Positions 34,479 through 43,793 of a stretch of 64,000 nucleotides of DNA are shown here, one piece after another (positions within the stretch are counted from its first letter, which is position 1; the number at the start of each line of letters is the position of its first letter). Origin of the DNA: Hyphomonadaceae bacterium (GTDB lineage: Bacteria; Pseudomonadota; Alphaproteobacteria; Caulobacterales; Aquidulcibacteraceae). Made by a program: the position numbers and the translations under genes. The stretch is from positions 62,001-126,000 of the forward strand of contig WRPI01000001.1 of the NCBI GenBank assembly GCA_009773395.1, in the 5' to 3' direction. The notes beneath the pieces were generated by a model that saw nothing but the letters and a program-made list of their open reading frames with translations, had not been told where the DNA came from and did no database searches.

Positions 34479-37400
34479 ATGAGCCATTTTTTAGATAAAT
34501 TGACTTTCTTCACCCGAAAGAACGAAGGATTTTCCCAAAGCCACGGCATAAAAACCGATGAGTCGCGGGCGTGGGAAAATTCCTATCGCAATCGTTGGAG
34601 CCACGACAAAGTGGTTCGTTCAACCCATGGCGTAAATTGCACTGGAAGTTGTTCTTGGAAAATATATGTGAAAAATGGTCTCGTTACTTGGGAAACTCAG
34701 CAGACTGATTATCCCCGCACAAGGCCCGATATGCCGAACCACGAACCGCGCGGTTGTTCACGCGGGGCGTCTTATTCTTGGTATCTTTATAGTGCCAATC
34801 GCTTGAAATATCCGCTTGTGCGTTCAAGATTATTGAAATCCTGGCGCAAAGCCAAAGTGATGATGCCTGACCCAGTTGATGCATGGCAGTCTATTCAAGA
34901 AGATCAAGCGGTGCGTAAGGATTATCAAACTTATCGCGGGCGTGGTGGTTTTGTTCGCGCTGATTGGGACGAGGTAAATGAAATAATTGCGGCCGCCAAT
35001 GTTTATACCGCGAAAAAATATGGCCCGGATCGGATTATTGGCTTTTCGCCAATTCCGGCAATGTCGATGGTGTCATATGCGGCTGGTTCACGTTATTTGT
35101 CCTTAATTGGCGGAACTTGTATGTCATTTTATGATTGGTATTGTGATTTGCCACCAGCTTCCCCACAAACTTGGGGCGAGCAAACCGATGTTCCCGAATC
35201 CGCCGATTGGTATAATTCCAATTTCATTATTGCCTGGGGATCTAACGTCCCGCAAACCCGCACGCCTGACGCGCATTTTTTCACCGAAGTTCGCTATAAA
35301 GGTGCGAAAACAGTTGCAATCACGCCTGATTATTCCGAAGTCGCCAAGCTCGCCGATTTATGGCTTCACCCCAAGCAAGGCACCGATGCGGCGCTTGCAA
35401 TGGCGATGGGGCATGTGATTTTATCCGAATGGCACGTGCAGAATAAAAGTGATTATTTTGATGATTATTGCCGAACTTATACCGACATGCCGTTTTTGGT
35501 GCGTTTGGTTAAGAAGGGCGACCACCTTGTTCCCGAAAGAATGTTGCGGGCATCAGATTTTCAAAGCAATCTCAACGCCGAAAATAATGCCGATTGGAAG
35601 CCAGTTCTTATTGGCGCCAAGGATGAAAAAGTGAGAATTCCCAATGGAACCATTGGCTCGCGCTGGGGGCAAAAAGGCAAATGGAACCTCGAGCTTAAAG
35701 ACGAAATAACAGGTGAAGAAATTTGGCCGATCCTGTCATTGCTAGAGCATTCAAAACACGAAGTTGCCTCGGTCGCGTTTCCATATTTTGGCAATATTGC
35801 CCACGAGCATTTCCAAAACACTGGCCATGACAGCGTGCTTAACCGTAACGTCCCCGTTCTAAAAATGAAACTAAAAGAAGGCGAAGCCTTGGTTGCTTCG
35901 GTTTATGACATTTTCCTCGCCAATTATGGCGTTGATAGAGGGCTTGGCGGTGCAAATGTCGGCGCGAGTTTTGACGATGATGTCCCCTACACTCCGGCCT
36001 GGCAGGAAAAAGTCACGGGTGTTAAGCGCGAACATGTTATTAATGTTGCGCGGCAATTCGCCGAAACCGCACATAAAACCCATGGTAAGAGCATGGTCAT
36101 TATCGGTGCCGCCATGAACCATTGGTATCACATGGATATGAATTACCGCGCAATTATCAATATGTTGGTTATGTGCGGCTGTGTTGGAAAATCTGGTGGT
36201 GGTTGGAGTCATTACGTCGGGCAAGAAAAGCTCCGTCCACAGACTGGTTGGATTCCATTAGCTTTCGCCACCGATTGGTCGCGCCCGCCGCGCCAACAAA
36301 ATTCGACCTCGTTCTTTTATGCGCATAGCGATCAATGGCGTTATGAGCGGATTAAAATGGAGGAGATTCTTTCGCCACTTGAAAGCGATGAATCTTGGAA
36401 GGCTCTATCCTTCATTGATTGCAACGCTAAATCCGAGCGTTTGGGTTGGCTTCCGAGCGCCCCTCAATTAGAAGTCAACCCACTCTCGCTTGGTGCAAAT
36501 ATCAAAAGTTCGGGCGAGGCTGTTGGGGCGAGTGTTGCCAAAGGCCTTAAATCTGGCGATATTAAATTATCATGCAATGACCCTGACAACCCCGCCAATT
36601 GGCCACGCAATATGTTTGTTTGGCGCTCCAATCTGCTTGGTTCGTCTGGCAAAGGCCATGAATATTTCTTGAAACATTTGCTTGGTACTCGCCATGGTGT
36701 GCAAGGCAAGGATTTGGGCGAAATGGGTCTTACTAAGCCGCAAGATGTAGTTTGGCACGATGAAGCCCCCGAAGGCAAACTCGATTTGCTCGTTACGCTT
36801 GATTTTAGAATGTCCACTACTTGCATGTATTCGGACATCGTTTTGCCAACTGCCACTTGGTATGAAAAGCACGACCTCAATACTTCGGACATGCACCCAT
36901 TCATTCACCCGCTTTCGGCGGCAGTTGACCCTGCATGGGAAAGCAAGTCCGATTGGGAAATATACAAAGGCATTGCCAAAAAATTCGCCGAAGTTTGCGT
37001 TGGGCATTTGGGGGTTGAACAAGATGTAGTTCTTAATCCAATCAAACACGACACACCAAATGAAATTGCACAGCCGTTTGAGGTTCAAGATTGGGCCAAA
37101 GGCGAATGCGAACCAATCCCCGGCGTAACAATGCCCAATGTATTTTTGGTGGAACGCGACTACCCCAATATCTATAAAAAGTTCACTTCGCTTGGGCCGC
37201 TTCTAGGAAAACTAGGCAATGGCGGCAAAGGCATGGCTTGGAATACCGATGATGAAATAAAATTATTGGCCGAATTAAATCGAACTGTGACCGATGAAGG
37301 TGTGAGCTTTGGCCTCCCCAAAATCGAAACTGCCATTGAAGCCGCCGAAGTTATTTTGTCACTTGCCCCCGAAACCAATGGCCATGTCGCGGTAAAGGCA

Positions 37401-38249
37401 TGGGCCTCATTGGGCGAAAAAACTGGCCGCGAACATACGCATTTGGCAATACCGCGTGAAGACGAGAAAATTCGTTATCGTGATGTCCAAGCCCAACCGC
37501 GCAAAATTATTTCATCACCAATTTGGTCTGGCATTGAATCTGAACATGTCAGTTACAATGCGGGTTACACCAATGTCCATGAATTAATTCCATGGCGGAC
37601 GCTAACTGGGCGGCAGTCATTATATCAAGATCACCCATGGATGCGCGCATTTGGTGAGCAATTATGCGTCTATAAGCCGCCTGTTGACATGAAAACCACT
37701 GCCGAAGTTATCGATAAATTGGGCAATGGCAATAAACAAATTGTCCTTAATTTCATAACTCCGCACCAAAAATGGGGCATTCACTCGACCTATAGTGACA
37801 ATTTATTATTGCTCACAATGTCGCGCGGTGGGCCAATTGTTTGGGTGTCCGAAATTGATGCCAAAAAAGTCGGAATTGTCGATAATGATTGGGTCGAAGC
37901 CTATAATAGTAATGGCGCGATAACAGCGCGCGCGGTGGTTAGTCAGCGCGTCCCCGAAGGCATGATGATGATGTATCATGCCCAAGAAAAAATTATAAAT
38001 GTTCCCGGAAGTGAAATAACTGGCGCTAGGGGCGGCATCCATAATTCGGTCACACGGGCGGTTTTGAAACCCACCCATATGATTGGTGGCTATGCGCAAT
38101 TGTCTTATGATTTCAATTATTACGGAACCGTTGGTTCAAACCGCGATGAGTTCATCATTTTGCGCAAAATGAAGAAAGTCGATTGGATGAACAACAATGA
38201 TTACGACAAAACCGCGCCAATGCCGCAATTAACAACAGCAGCCGAGTAG
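34479..38249 (+). CDS. narG: Respiratory nitrate reductase alpha subunit
   Basis: 1256 residues, full NarG length. The FS0 cluster ligands are His50, Cys54, Cys58 and Cys93 (THGVNCTGSCSW...RGCSRG). Residues around TCMSFYDWYCDLPPASPQTWGEQTDVPESADWYNS carry the Mo-bis-MGD pocket and the Asp Mo ligand. No Tat twin-arginine signal at the N-terminus beyond the conserved RxWExxYRxRW NarG leader (SRAWENSYRNRW). It reduces nitrate to nitrite on the cytoplasmic face. It needs the molybdenum cofactor made by the genes 4-9 kb downstream. Confidence 0.98.
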   Translation: MSHFLDKLTFFTRKNEGFSQSHGIKTDESRAWENSYRNRWSHDKVVRSTHGVNCTGSCSWKIYVKNGLVTWETQQTDYPRTRPDMPNHEPRGCSRGASYSWYLYSANRLKYPLVRSRLLKSWRKAKVMMPDPVDAWQSIQEDQAVRKDYQTYRGRGGFVRADWDEVNEIIAAANVYTAKKYGPDRIIGFSPIPAMSMVSYAAGSRYLSLIGGTCMSFYDWYCDLPPASPQTWGEQTDVPESADWYNSNFIIAWGSNVPQTRTPDAHFFTEVRYKGAKTVAITPDYSEVAKLADLWLHPKQGTDAALAMAMGHVILSEWHVQNKSDYFDDYCRTYTDMPFLVRLVKKGDHLVPERMLRASDFQSNLNAENNADWKPVLIGAKDEKVRIPNGTIGSRWGQKGKWNLELKDEITGEEIWPILSLLEHSKHEVASVAFPYFGNIAHEHFQNTGHDSVLNRNVPVLKMKLKEGEALVASVYDIFLANYGVDRGLGGANVGASFDDDVPYTPAWQEKVTGVKREHVINVARQFAETAHKTHGKSMVIIGAAMNHWYHMDMNYRAIINMLVMCGCVGKSGGGWSHYVGQEKLRPQTGWIPLAFATDWSRPPRQQNSTSFFYAHSDQWRYERIKMEEILSPLESDESWKALSFIDCNAKSERLGWLPSAPQLEVNPLSLGANIKSSGEAVGASVAKGLKSGDIKLSCNDPDNPANWPRNMFVWRSNLLGSSGKGHEYFLKHLLGTRHGVQGKDLGEMGLTKPQDVVWHDEAPEGKLDLLVTLDFRMSTTCMYSDIVLPTATWYEKHDLNTSDMHPFIHPLSAAVDPAWESKSDWEIYKGIAKKFAEVCVGHLGVEQDVVLNPIKHDTPNEIAQPFEVQDWAKGECEPIPGVTMPNVFLVERDYPNIYKKFTSLGPLLGKLGNGGKGMAWNTDDEIKLLAELNRTVTDEGVSFGLPKIETAIEAAEVILSLAPETNGHVAVKAWASLGEKTGREHTHLAIPREDEKIRYRDVQAQPRKIISSPIWSGIESEHVSYNAGYTNVHELIPWRTLTGRQSLYQDHPWMRAFGEQLCVYKPPVDMKTTAEVIDKLGNGNKQIVLNFITPHQKWGIHSTYSDNLLLLTMSRGGPIVWVSEIDAKKVGIVDNDWVEAYNSNGAITARAVVSQRVPEGMMMMYHAQEKIINVPGSEITGARGGIHNSVTRAVLKPTHMIGGYAQLSYDFNYYGTVGSNRDEFIILRKMKKVDWMNNNDYDKTAPMPQLTTAAE

Positions 38250-38258
38250 GAAACAGAA

Positions 38259-39782
38259 ATGAAAGTAAGAGCACAAATCGGTATGGTTCTAAACCTTGAT
38301 AAATGTATTGGTTGCCATACTTGTTCAATCACTTGCAAAAATGTTTGGACTTCAAGGCGCGGTGTTGAATATGCGTGGTTCAATAATGTTGAAACTAAGC
38401 CCGGAATTGGTTACCCCAAAGATTGGGAAAACCAAAAAAAATGGAATGGCGGTTGGGCGCTAAAACAAGGTAAATTAAAGCCCAAACAGGGTGGAAAATT
38501 GGCATTGCTTGCCAATATTTTCGCAAACCCCAATTTGCCGTCAATTGACGATTATTACGAGCCTTATTCATTCGATTACGAACACCTCCATAAATCGCCA
38601 GAATCCAAAACCATGCCAACCGCACAGCCCGTATCAGTTATTACTGGCAAACGCATGGAAAAAATTACGGGTGGCCCAAATTGGGAAGAAATTTTGGGCG
38701 GTGAATTTGAAAAACGCTCAAAAGACTATAATTTCGAAAACATGCAAAAAGAAATGTATGGCCAATTTGAAAATACATTCATGATGTATTTGCCACGCCT
38801 GTGCGAGCATTGCCTTAACCCCGCTTGTGTTGCGTCATGTCCATCGGGCGCAATGTATAAGCGCGAAGAAGACGGCATTGTTTTGATAGATCAAGAAAAA
38901 TGTCGTGGTTGGCGCATGTGCGTTTCTGCTTGCCCATATAAGAAAATCTATTTCAATTGGGAATCTGGAAAATCCGAAAAATGCACTTTTTGTTATCCGC
39001 GAATTGAAATTGGTGAACCAACAGTGTGTTCGGAGACCTGCGTTGGGCGCATCCGTTATTTGGGCGTGCTTTTATATGATGCAGATAAGATAGAAGAAGC
39101 AGCCGCAACTGCCGATGACAAGGATCTGTATGAAGCGCAATTGAACATGTTCCTTGACCCAAATGACCCCGAAGTTATCAAAGCGGCACGCGCCGAGGGA
39201 ATCCCCGAAAGCTGGCTTGACGGCGCAAAAAACTCGCCAGTCTATAAAATGGCGATGGAATGGAAAGTTGCATTCCCGCTGCATCCTGAATATCGCACAT
39301 TGCCAATGGTTTGGTATGTTCCACCATTATCGCCAATCCAGAACGCCGCCCAAAGTGGTGATATGGGTATGAATGGTGCAATACCTGATGTTGCGAGTTT
39401 GCGCATACCCCTCCAATATCTCGCCAATCTTCTGACTGCGGGCAATGAAGCACCGGTGAAATTGGGGCTAGAGCGAATGTTGGCGATGCGCGCCTATATG
39501 CGCTCAAAACATGTTGACGGCCAGGCAAATGAGGAAATATTGACGCAAACTGGGCTTGATGTCGCCATGGTCAATGAAATGTATCGTTATATGGCAATTG
39601 CCAATTATGAAGATCGCTTCGTTATCCCAACCGCACACCGCGAACATATTGAAGAAAGCTTCGACGTTCGGGCTTCTTGCGGCTTTACGTTTGGCAATGG
39701 CTGTTCGGGCGGCACTTCAGATGAACAAATTTTCGAAAAGCCAAAGCGCCGCAATTTGTTTGGGGGCTATAATGCAAAATAA
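38259..39782 (+). CDS. narH: Respiratory nitrate reductase beta subunit
   Basis: 507 residues. Iron-sulphur motifs CIGCHTCSITCKNVW (16-30), CEHCLNPACVASCPSG, CRGWRMCVSACPYKK (with Trp in place of Cys, giving the 3Fe-4S cluster) and CTFCYPRIEIGEPTVCSETC match NarH. It passes electrons from NarI haems to NarG. It begins nine bases after narG, and its stop overlaps the narJ start by 11 bases. Confidence 0.98.
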   Translation: MKVRAQIGMVLNLDKCIGCHTCSITCKNVWTSRRGVEYAWFNNVETKPGIGYPKDWENQKKWNGGWALKQGKLKPKQGGKLALLANIFANPNLPSIDDYYEPYSFDYEHLHKSPESKTMPTAQPVSVITGKRMEKITGGPNWEEILGGEFEKRSKDYNFENMQKEMYGQFENTFMMYLPRLCEHCLNPACVASCPSGAMYKREEDGIVLIDQEKCRGWRMCVSACPYKKIYFNWESGKSEKCTFCYPRIEIGEPTVCSETCVGRIRYLGVLLYDADKIEEAAATADDKDLYEAQLNMFLDPNDPEVIKAARAEGIPESWLDGAKNSPVYKMAMEWKVAFPLHPEYRTLPMVWYVPPLSPIQNAAQSGDMGMNGAIPDVASLRIPLQYLANLLTAGNEAPVKLGLERMLAMRAYMRSKHVDGQANEEILTQTGLDVAMVNEMYRYMAIANYEDRFVIPTAHREHIEESFDVRASCGFTFGNGCSGGTSDEQIFEKPKRRNLFGGYNAK

Positions 39783-40476
39783 TTTTCAAACTTTCAAAGC
39801 GCTTGGGGTGTTCCTTTATTACCCCAAAATCCAATGGGTCGAAGCTGCATCTCAACTCTGCGACTTGATTGATAACGAAGCACTGCTTGGTGCGGCCGAC
39901 CGCCTAGCAATTCGTGACATGGCGAACACATTGATGGCAACCGACATTTTCGATCTTCAAGAAGAATATGTCGATATGTTTGACCGCGTGCGGGCTTTGT
40001 CGCTCCATTTGTTTGAGCATGTTCACGGCGATAGCCGCGAGCGCGGGCAGGCAATGATTGATTTATCAGATCGTTATGGCGAAATAGGGTTGCGACTTGA
40101 GGTGGGCGAGCTTCCCGATTTTATACCCGCTTTCATGGAATATTTATCTATGATTCCAAAAAATCAAGCACTCCAAGACTTAGAAGAAATTGCCGATATT
40201 TTGGCTTCAATTGGCAAAAAATTGGGTGGTCGCGGCAGCAAATATCATGTGATTTTCGATGCTTTGATAAAACTAGTGGGGCGAGTTCCTTCAGCCATTA
40301 TAGAAATCAATAATGAACCACTTTCTTTTGAGGAAATCGATAAAGAATGGGAAGAAATTCCTATGGAATTTCTTGGTGCCGATGCGCCAAAAGCAAATTG
40401 CGCACCAAGTCTTTGCGGAACTTGCGATTCAAATTCTGAACATAATAAACAAACTGAACTTTTAGGGGCAGCATGA
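39772..40476 (+). CDS. narJ: Nitrate reductase assembly chaperone (delta subunit)
   Basis: About 234 residues from the ATG at 39772, inside the end of narH; the frame remains open upstream in narH but that part has no NarJ similarity. FDLQEEYVDMFDRVRALSLHLFEHVHGDSRERGQAM is the family core. The C-terminus holds CAPSLCGTC, a cysteine-rich tail seen in many NarJ. It inserts the Mo cofactor into NarG and is not part of the final enzyme. Confidence 0.95.
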   Translation: MQNNFQTFKALGVFLYYPKIQWVEAASQLCDLIDNEALLGAADRLAIRDMANTLMATDIFDLQEEYVDMFDRVRALSLHLFEHVHGDSRERGQAMIDLSDRYGEIGLRLEVGELPDFIPAFMEYLSMIPKNQALQDLEEIADILASIGKKLGGRGSKYHVIFDALIKLVGRVPSAIIEINNEPLSFEEIDKEWEEIPMEFLGADAPKANCAPSLCGTCDSNSEHNKQTELLGAA

Positions 40477-41165
40477 TGCTTAGTTTTTATCATTCCTTCT
40501 TTTTTGGCATTTTCCCTTATATTGCACTTTGTTCGCTCGCGATTGGCAGTTTTATTCGTTATGAGCGTGAACAATATAGCTGGCAGGCCTCTTCAAGCCA
40601 AATTTTGGCCGATAAAGGTCTGATGCTTGGAAATGTTCTTTTCCATATCGGTGTGATTTTCATTTTCTTCGGCCATTTCGCCGGGCTTTTGACGCCGCAT
40701 TTTATTTATGAAAAAGTCATCAGCGCCGAACATAAACAACTATTAGCAATAATTGCAGGCGGTGTTGCTGGCGTATTGTGCTTTGCTGGGCTAACAATTC
40801 TCGTTGTGCGTCGCCTTTTTGTTGAGCGAATTCGCGCCACAAGTTCTTTCGCCGATATATTGATTTTGGTGCTTTTGTGGATGCAAGTATCGCTTGGCCT
40901 TATTTCAATTCCATTTTCGCTTAGCCATCATGATGCTGGCCAGATGCTGGCACTAAGTGAATGGGCGCAACATATTTTGACTTTCCGTGGTGGCGCTGCC
41001 AATTATATTGTTGGCACTGATTTTGTGTTCCAAATGCACCTTATATTGGGCCTAAGCATATTTTTGGTGTTCCCCTTCACTCGCCTTGTGCATATGCTAA
41101 GTGCGCCGCTTAAATACTTTGTGCGCCCCTATCAAATTGTTAGATCAAGGGAAGCAAGACGATAA
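40473..41165 (+). CDS. narI: Respiratory nitrate reductase gamma subunit (cytochrome b)
   Basis: 230 residues with five transmembrane segments. Haem-ligand histidines lie in LFHIGVIFIFFGHFAGLLTPH and in the last helices (QMHLILG, FTRLVHMLSAP). It oxidises quinol on the periplasmic side and passes electrons to NarH. It overlaps narJ by four bases (ATGA) and is followed by a strong terminator, closing the operon. Confidence 0.96.
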   Translation: MMLSFYHSFFFGIFPYIALCSLAIGSFIRYEREQYSWQASSSQILADKGLMLGNVLFHIGVIFIFFGHFAGLLTPHFIYEKVISAEHKQLLAIIAGGVAGVLCFAGLTILVVRRLFVERIRATSSFADILILVLLWMQVSLGLISIPFSLSHHDAGQMLALSEWAQHILTFRGGAANYIVGTDFVFQMHLILGLSIFLVFPFTRLVHMLSAPLKYFVRPYQIVRSREARR

Positions 41166-41185
41166 TTTCCTGCCAAGCAATACAA

Positions 41186-41215
41186 AAAGCCCGCCAATTT
41201 TCTGGCGGGCTTTTA
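41186..41215. terminator. Bidirectional Rho-independent terminator
   Basis: AAAAGCCCGCCA-ATTTTC-TGGCGGGCTTTT: 12 pairs including A-T flanks that give a T-run on either strand. It lies 20 bases after narI and 20 bases after the convergent porin stop, serving both. Confidence 0.92.
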
Positions 41216-41235
41216 TTTGTTGCGTTGGTAATTGG

Positions 41236-42492
41236 TTAAAACTTAAACCCAATATATGGCATGAACTTATAGGTGTCCGTGAACAATCCACCTGCATTAT
41301 ATGAGCCGATTTTCACACCAAAACTATAATGGGTCTTTATGGTCTGCTCAATGTGCAAATTCCATTCGGTTCCATAATCCATATTGCCATTTTGCGCTGA
41401 AAAATCATGATAGGCAAATGTGGCTTTTAGATTGTTGAAAAATGGGTTGGTTGATCTTACGCTGTATCGCGCGCTTATACTCATATCAATTAAGCCACGG
41501 TTCGGAGTTGTTAAGAACTTATCGACAAGGCCGTCAAAAACATGATTAGTGCCAAGCGGGAATTGAAATGCCCTAGTGCCATCACCTTCAATTGATTCAT
41601 ACAGAGCCTTAAATTGCCATTGACCACAATTTAGCACTGGTTCGATTGCGAAATAATTCACGCTATAATTGGCTGGGTTTGAGGCATAATCAGATTGGCG
41701 CGCGAGTTCCACCGCAAAGCCACCAGTAACACCTTGGCCCAATGGTTTGGTAATTTCGTATCGCGCACCAATGGTTGAAGTTGAAAGCGCCAATGCTTGT
41801 GGCAAATCCAACATATATCCATAAACCGATAATTTGCCAAAACTTGGCTTAGCATATCCAAAATTCAACAGGTGAATGTTAGTATCATGCCAAGTTCCCT
41901 GCACAGACCTTGTGCCAAAAATGCGGTTCACTTGATTGGCATAGGCATATGTCAAAGCCACATTTGGTATTGCTTGGTTTTTGACCACAAATGCGTCAAA
42001 AGTCACATCATTTTGCCGCCATGCCGAACCACCAACAAAACGCTGATTATCAAACGCGATGCCCTGGCGACCAAGTGTGATGGTGGTTTTTGGGATACCA
42101 CTATATTCAATAAATGCGCGGTTTACCAAAGTATCTTCAGGATCCGCCACTGTTGCATAAGTGGTGCGACCGTTTATGGTATCGTTGTAATTCTTATTAT
42201 TAAGGCTGGTGATATTTTCAAATTCGACCAAGCCTGAAAAACCTTTAAACTTCTCAGTTTGATAACTTAGACGAGTGCGAATAGTATTTGCATTTGCAGT
42301 GTTCAAAATGCCTGTCTGATCCACATATTCATAGCGATAGCGAATATCGCCATGCGCTTTGCCGCCAGTTAAAGCTGCCGTGAAACTTGTGGCGGCTGGG
42401 GCAGCAGGGGGAGCTGCTGCTTGGGCCCAAACCAATACTGGCGTTAAAATTGAACTGGCACATAGCAAACCAATAAGTCGTGATTTTTTCAT
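41236..42492 (-). CDS. Outer-membrane porin (alginate-export/Alginate_exp-like family)
   Basis: About 418 residues from the ATG at 42492 (GGAAAG upstream), starting a signal peptide that ends VWAQA; the frame open to 42633 crosses the promoter and is rejected. GDIRYRYEYVDQ, RTRLSYQTEKFKGFSGLVEFENI and LGRQGIAFDNQRFVGG are alternating beta strands of a porin; the last residue is Phe, as needed for barrel insertion. It is convergent with narI but has its own operator of the nar type. Inferred role: passage of nitrate, nitrite or another anion through the outer membrane under anaerobic nitrate conditions. Confidence 0.8.
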   Translation of the reverse strand: MKKSRLIGLLCASSILTPVLVWAQAAAPPAAPAATSFTAALTGGKAHGDIRYRYEYVDQTGILNTANANTIRTRLSYQTEKFKGFSGLVEFENITSLNNKNYNDTINGRTTYATVADPEDTLVNRAFIEYSGIPKTTITLGRQGIAFDNQRFVGGSAWRQNDVTFDAFVVKNQAIPNVALTYAYANQVNRIFGTRSVQGTWHDTNIHLLNFGYAKPSFGKLSVYGYMLDLPQALALSTSTIGARYEITKPLGQGVTGGFAVELARQSDYASNPANYSVNYFAIEPVLNCGQWQFKALYESIEGDGTRAFQFPLGTNHVFDGLVDKFLTTPNRGLIDMSISARYSVRSTNPFFNNLKATFAYHDFSAQNGNMDYGTEWNLHIEQTIKTHYSFGVKIGSYNAGGLFTDTYKFMPYIGFKF

Positions 42493-42537
42493 TTCGATAT
42501 CTTTCCTAGGCAAAAACGCTGAAGTTTGATTGTTTTT

Positions 42538-42578
42538 TGTTACGCTCGAAATCTTGGATTTGGCTTGACTTGGGTCAA
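42538..42578 (-). promoter_or_regulatory. Porin promoter with Crp/Fnr-type operator
   Basis: TTGACTTGGGTCAA on the plus strand (42565-42578), the same palindrome as at narK with one change in the centre. Read on the minus strand, about 22 bases separate it from TAACAA as a -10 candidate, and the porin ATG follows at 42492. Confidence 0.65.
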
Positions 42579-42653
42579 TCTCAAGCTGCGACATATGCGC
42601 CAATTCGCTATCAAAAAACCAATACCGCGCCAAATCGTCGCATGATTATTTTG

Positions 42654-42694
42654 TTGACTTAGGTCAATTATTTGTTTCAATTGCGGCGTTAAAC
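42654..42694 (+). promoter_or_regulatory. moaA operon promoter with Crp/Fnr-type operator
   Basis: TTGACTTAGGTCAA (42654-42667), then 21 bases, then TTAAAC (42689-42694) as -10. This again places the operator centre near -41. The moaA start is about 110 bases further downstream, leaving a moderate leader. Confidence 0.7.
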
Positions 42695-42812
42695 ACATTT
42701 ATCCGAAGCTTCTTCATCTAAGTGCTTGCATATGGTGAATTGGCCGTTGGCATTAGGCCGACCGGGTATTGCAGGAAACTGTATTACCTCCCGCATTTGG
42801 AAAGGATTGAAG

Positions 42813-43793
42813 TTGAATATTTTGGCTGACCGCTTTGGGCGGGCCTTCCCCTATTTGCGGTTATCAATTACCGATGCTTGCAATTTTCGTTGCCAATATT
42901 GCTTGCCCAAAGGTTATCGCAAAACTGATAAAATGTCGTTTTTGTCGGTCGATGAGATATCGCGGCTTTTGCGAACTTTTGCAGGATTGGGCATGACCAA
43001 AGTCCGCCTAACTGGCGGTGAGCCGACGCTACGGCGCGATCTTTGCGAAATCGCGACACATGCTGCCGCAATACCAAGTGTGAAAACCATTGCTTTAACC
43101 ACCAATGGCTATAGCCTCAAAAAAAATGCGAAAGCCTATTTTGACGCTGGAATAAACGCGCTTAATGTCAGCATTGATTCAAGTTCACCAGATAAGTTCT
43201 TCGCAATAACCGGCCATGATAAATTGCGCTTGGTTCAAGAAGGAATCGCCGCAGCCGAGGAAGCTGGCTTCAAAAAAATCAAAATCAATAGTGTATTGAT
43301 AAAAGGATTTAATGACGGCGAGCTGACGGACTTTTTGGCCTATATTAAGAACTCCGATACAAGCATTCGTTTTATCGAATTGATGCGAACTGGCGATAAT
43401 CAGGAATATTTTGCGGCCCATCATTTAAGCTCGGAAATTATCATTGCGCAATTGCTTGAGCTTGGATTTTCCGCTGTTCCGCGCCAGTTCGATGCTGGCC
43501 CTGCCATAGAATATCAGCATAGAGATTATTTGGGCAAAATTGGGATAATCGCGCCCTATAGCAAAGATTTTTGTAAAACTTGTAATCGCCTGCGAGTAAC
43601 AGCGCGTGGTAAACTTATGTTATGCTTGTTTGGCGAGGGCGGTTTTGATTTGCGCCCATTTTTGCAATCGGACGACCAGATCCAAGAATTGCAAGACGAA
43701 ATATTGGCGGCGTTGAATTTCAAAGTCCAAAGTCATCATCTTCAAATGGGGCAAACTGGCACAACCCAAAATCTCGCGGCGCTGGGCGGATAA
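42813..43793 (+). CDS. moaA: GTP 3',8-cyclase, first step of molybdenum cofactor synthesis
   Basis: 326 residues from the TTG at 42813, which has AAAGGA six bases upstream; the frame is open from 42726, but the extra residues do not match the family. Radical SAM cluster ligands Cys23, Cys27 and Cys30 (CNFRCQYC), and a C-terminal cluster in CKTCNRLRVTARGKLMLC. It ends in LAALGG, the functionally important C-terminal Gly-Gly. It converts GTP to 3',8-cyclo-GTP. First gene of the Mo-cofactor operon; the stop is directly followed by the next ATG. Confidence 0.95.
   Translation: MNILADRFGRAFPYLRLSITDACNFRCQYCLPKGYRKTDKMSFLSVDEISRLLRTFAGLGMTKVRLTGGEPTLRRDLCEIATHAAAIPSVKTIALTTNGYSLKKNAKAYFDAGINALNVSIDSSSPDKFFAITGHDKLRLVQEGIAAAEEAGFKKIKINSVLIKGFNDGELTDFLAYIKNSDTSIRFIELMRTGDNQEYFAAHHLSSEIIIAQLLELGFSAVPRQFDAGPAIEYQHRDYLGKIGIIAPYSKDFCKTCNRLRVTARGKLMLCLFGEGGFDLRPFLQSDDQIQELQDEILAALNFKVQSHHLQMGQTGTTQNLAALGG

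Noticed and set aside
39556-39771. Upstream part of the narJ reading frame
   Set aside because: It lies wholly inside narH in another frame and shows no NarJ similarity; narJ starts at 39772.
42493-42633. N-terminal extension of the porin
   Set aside because: It covers the operator and promoter and precedes a proper signal peptide that begins at 42492.
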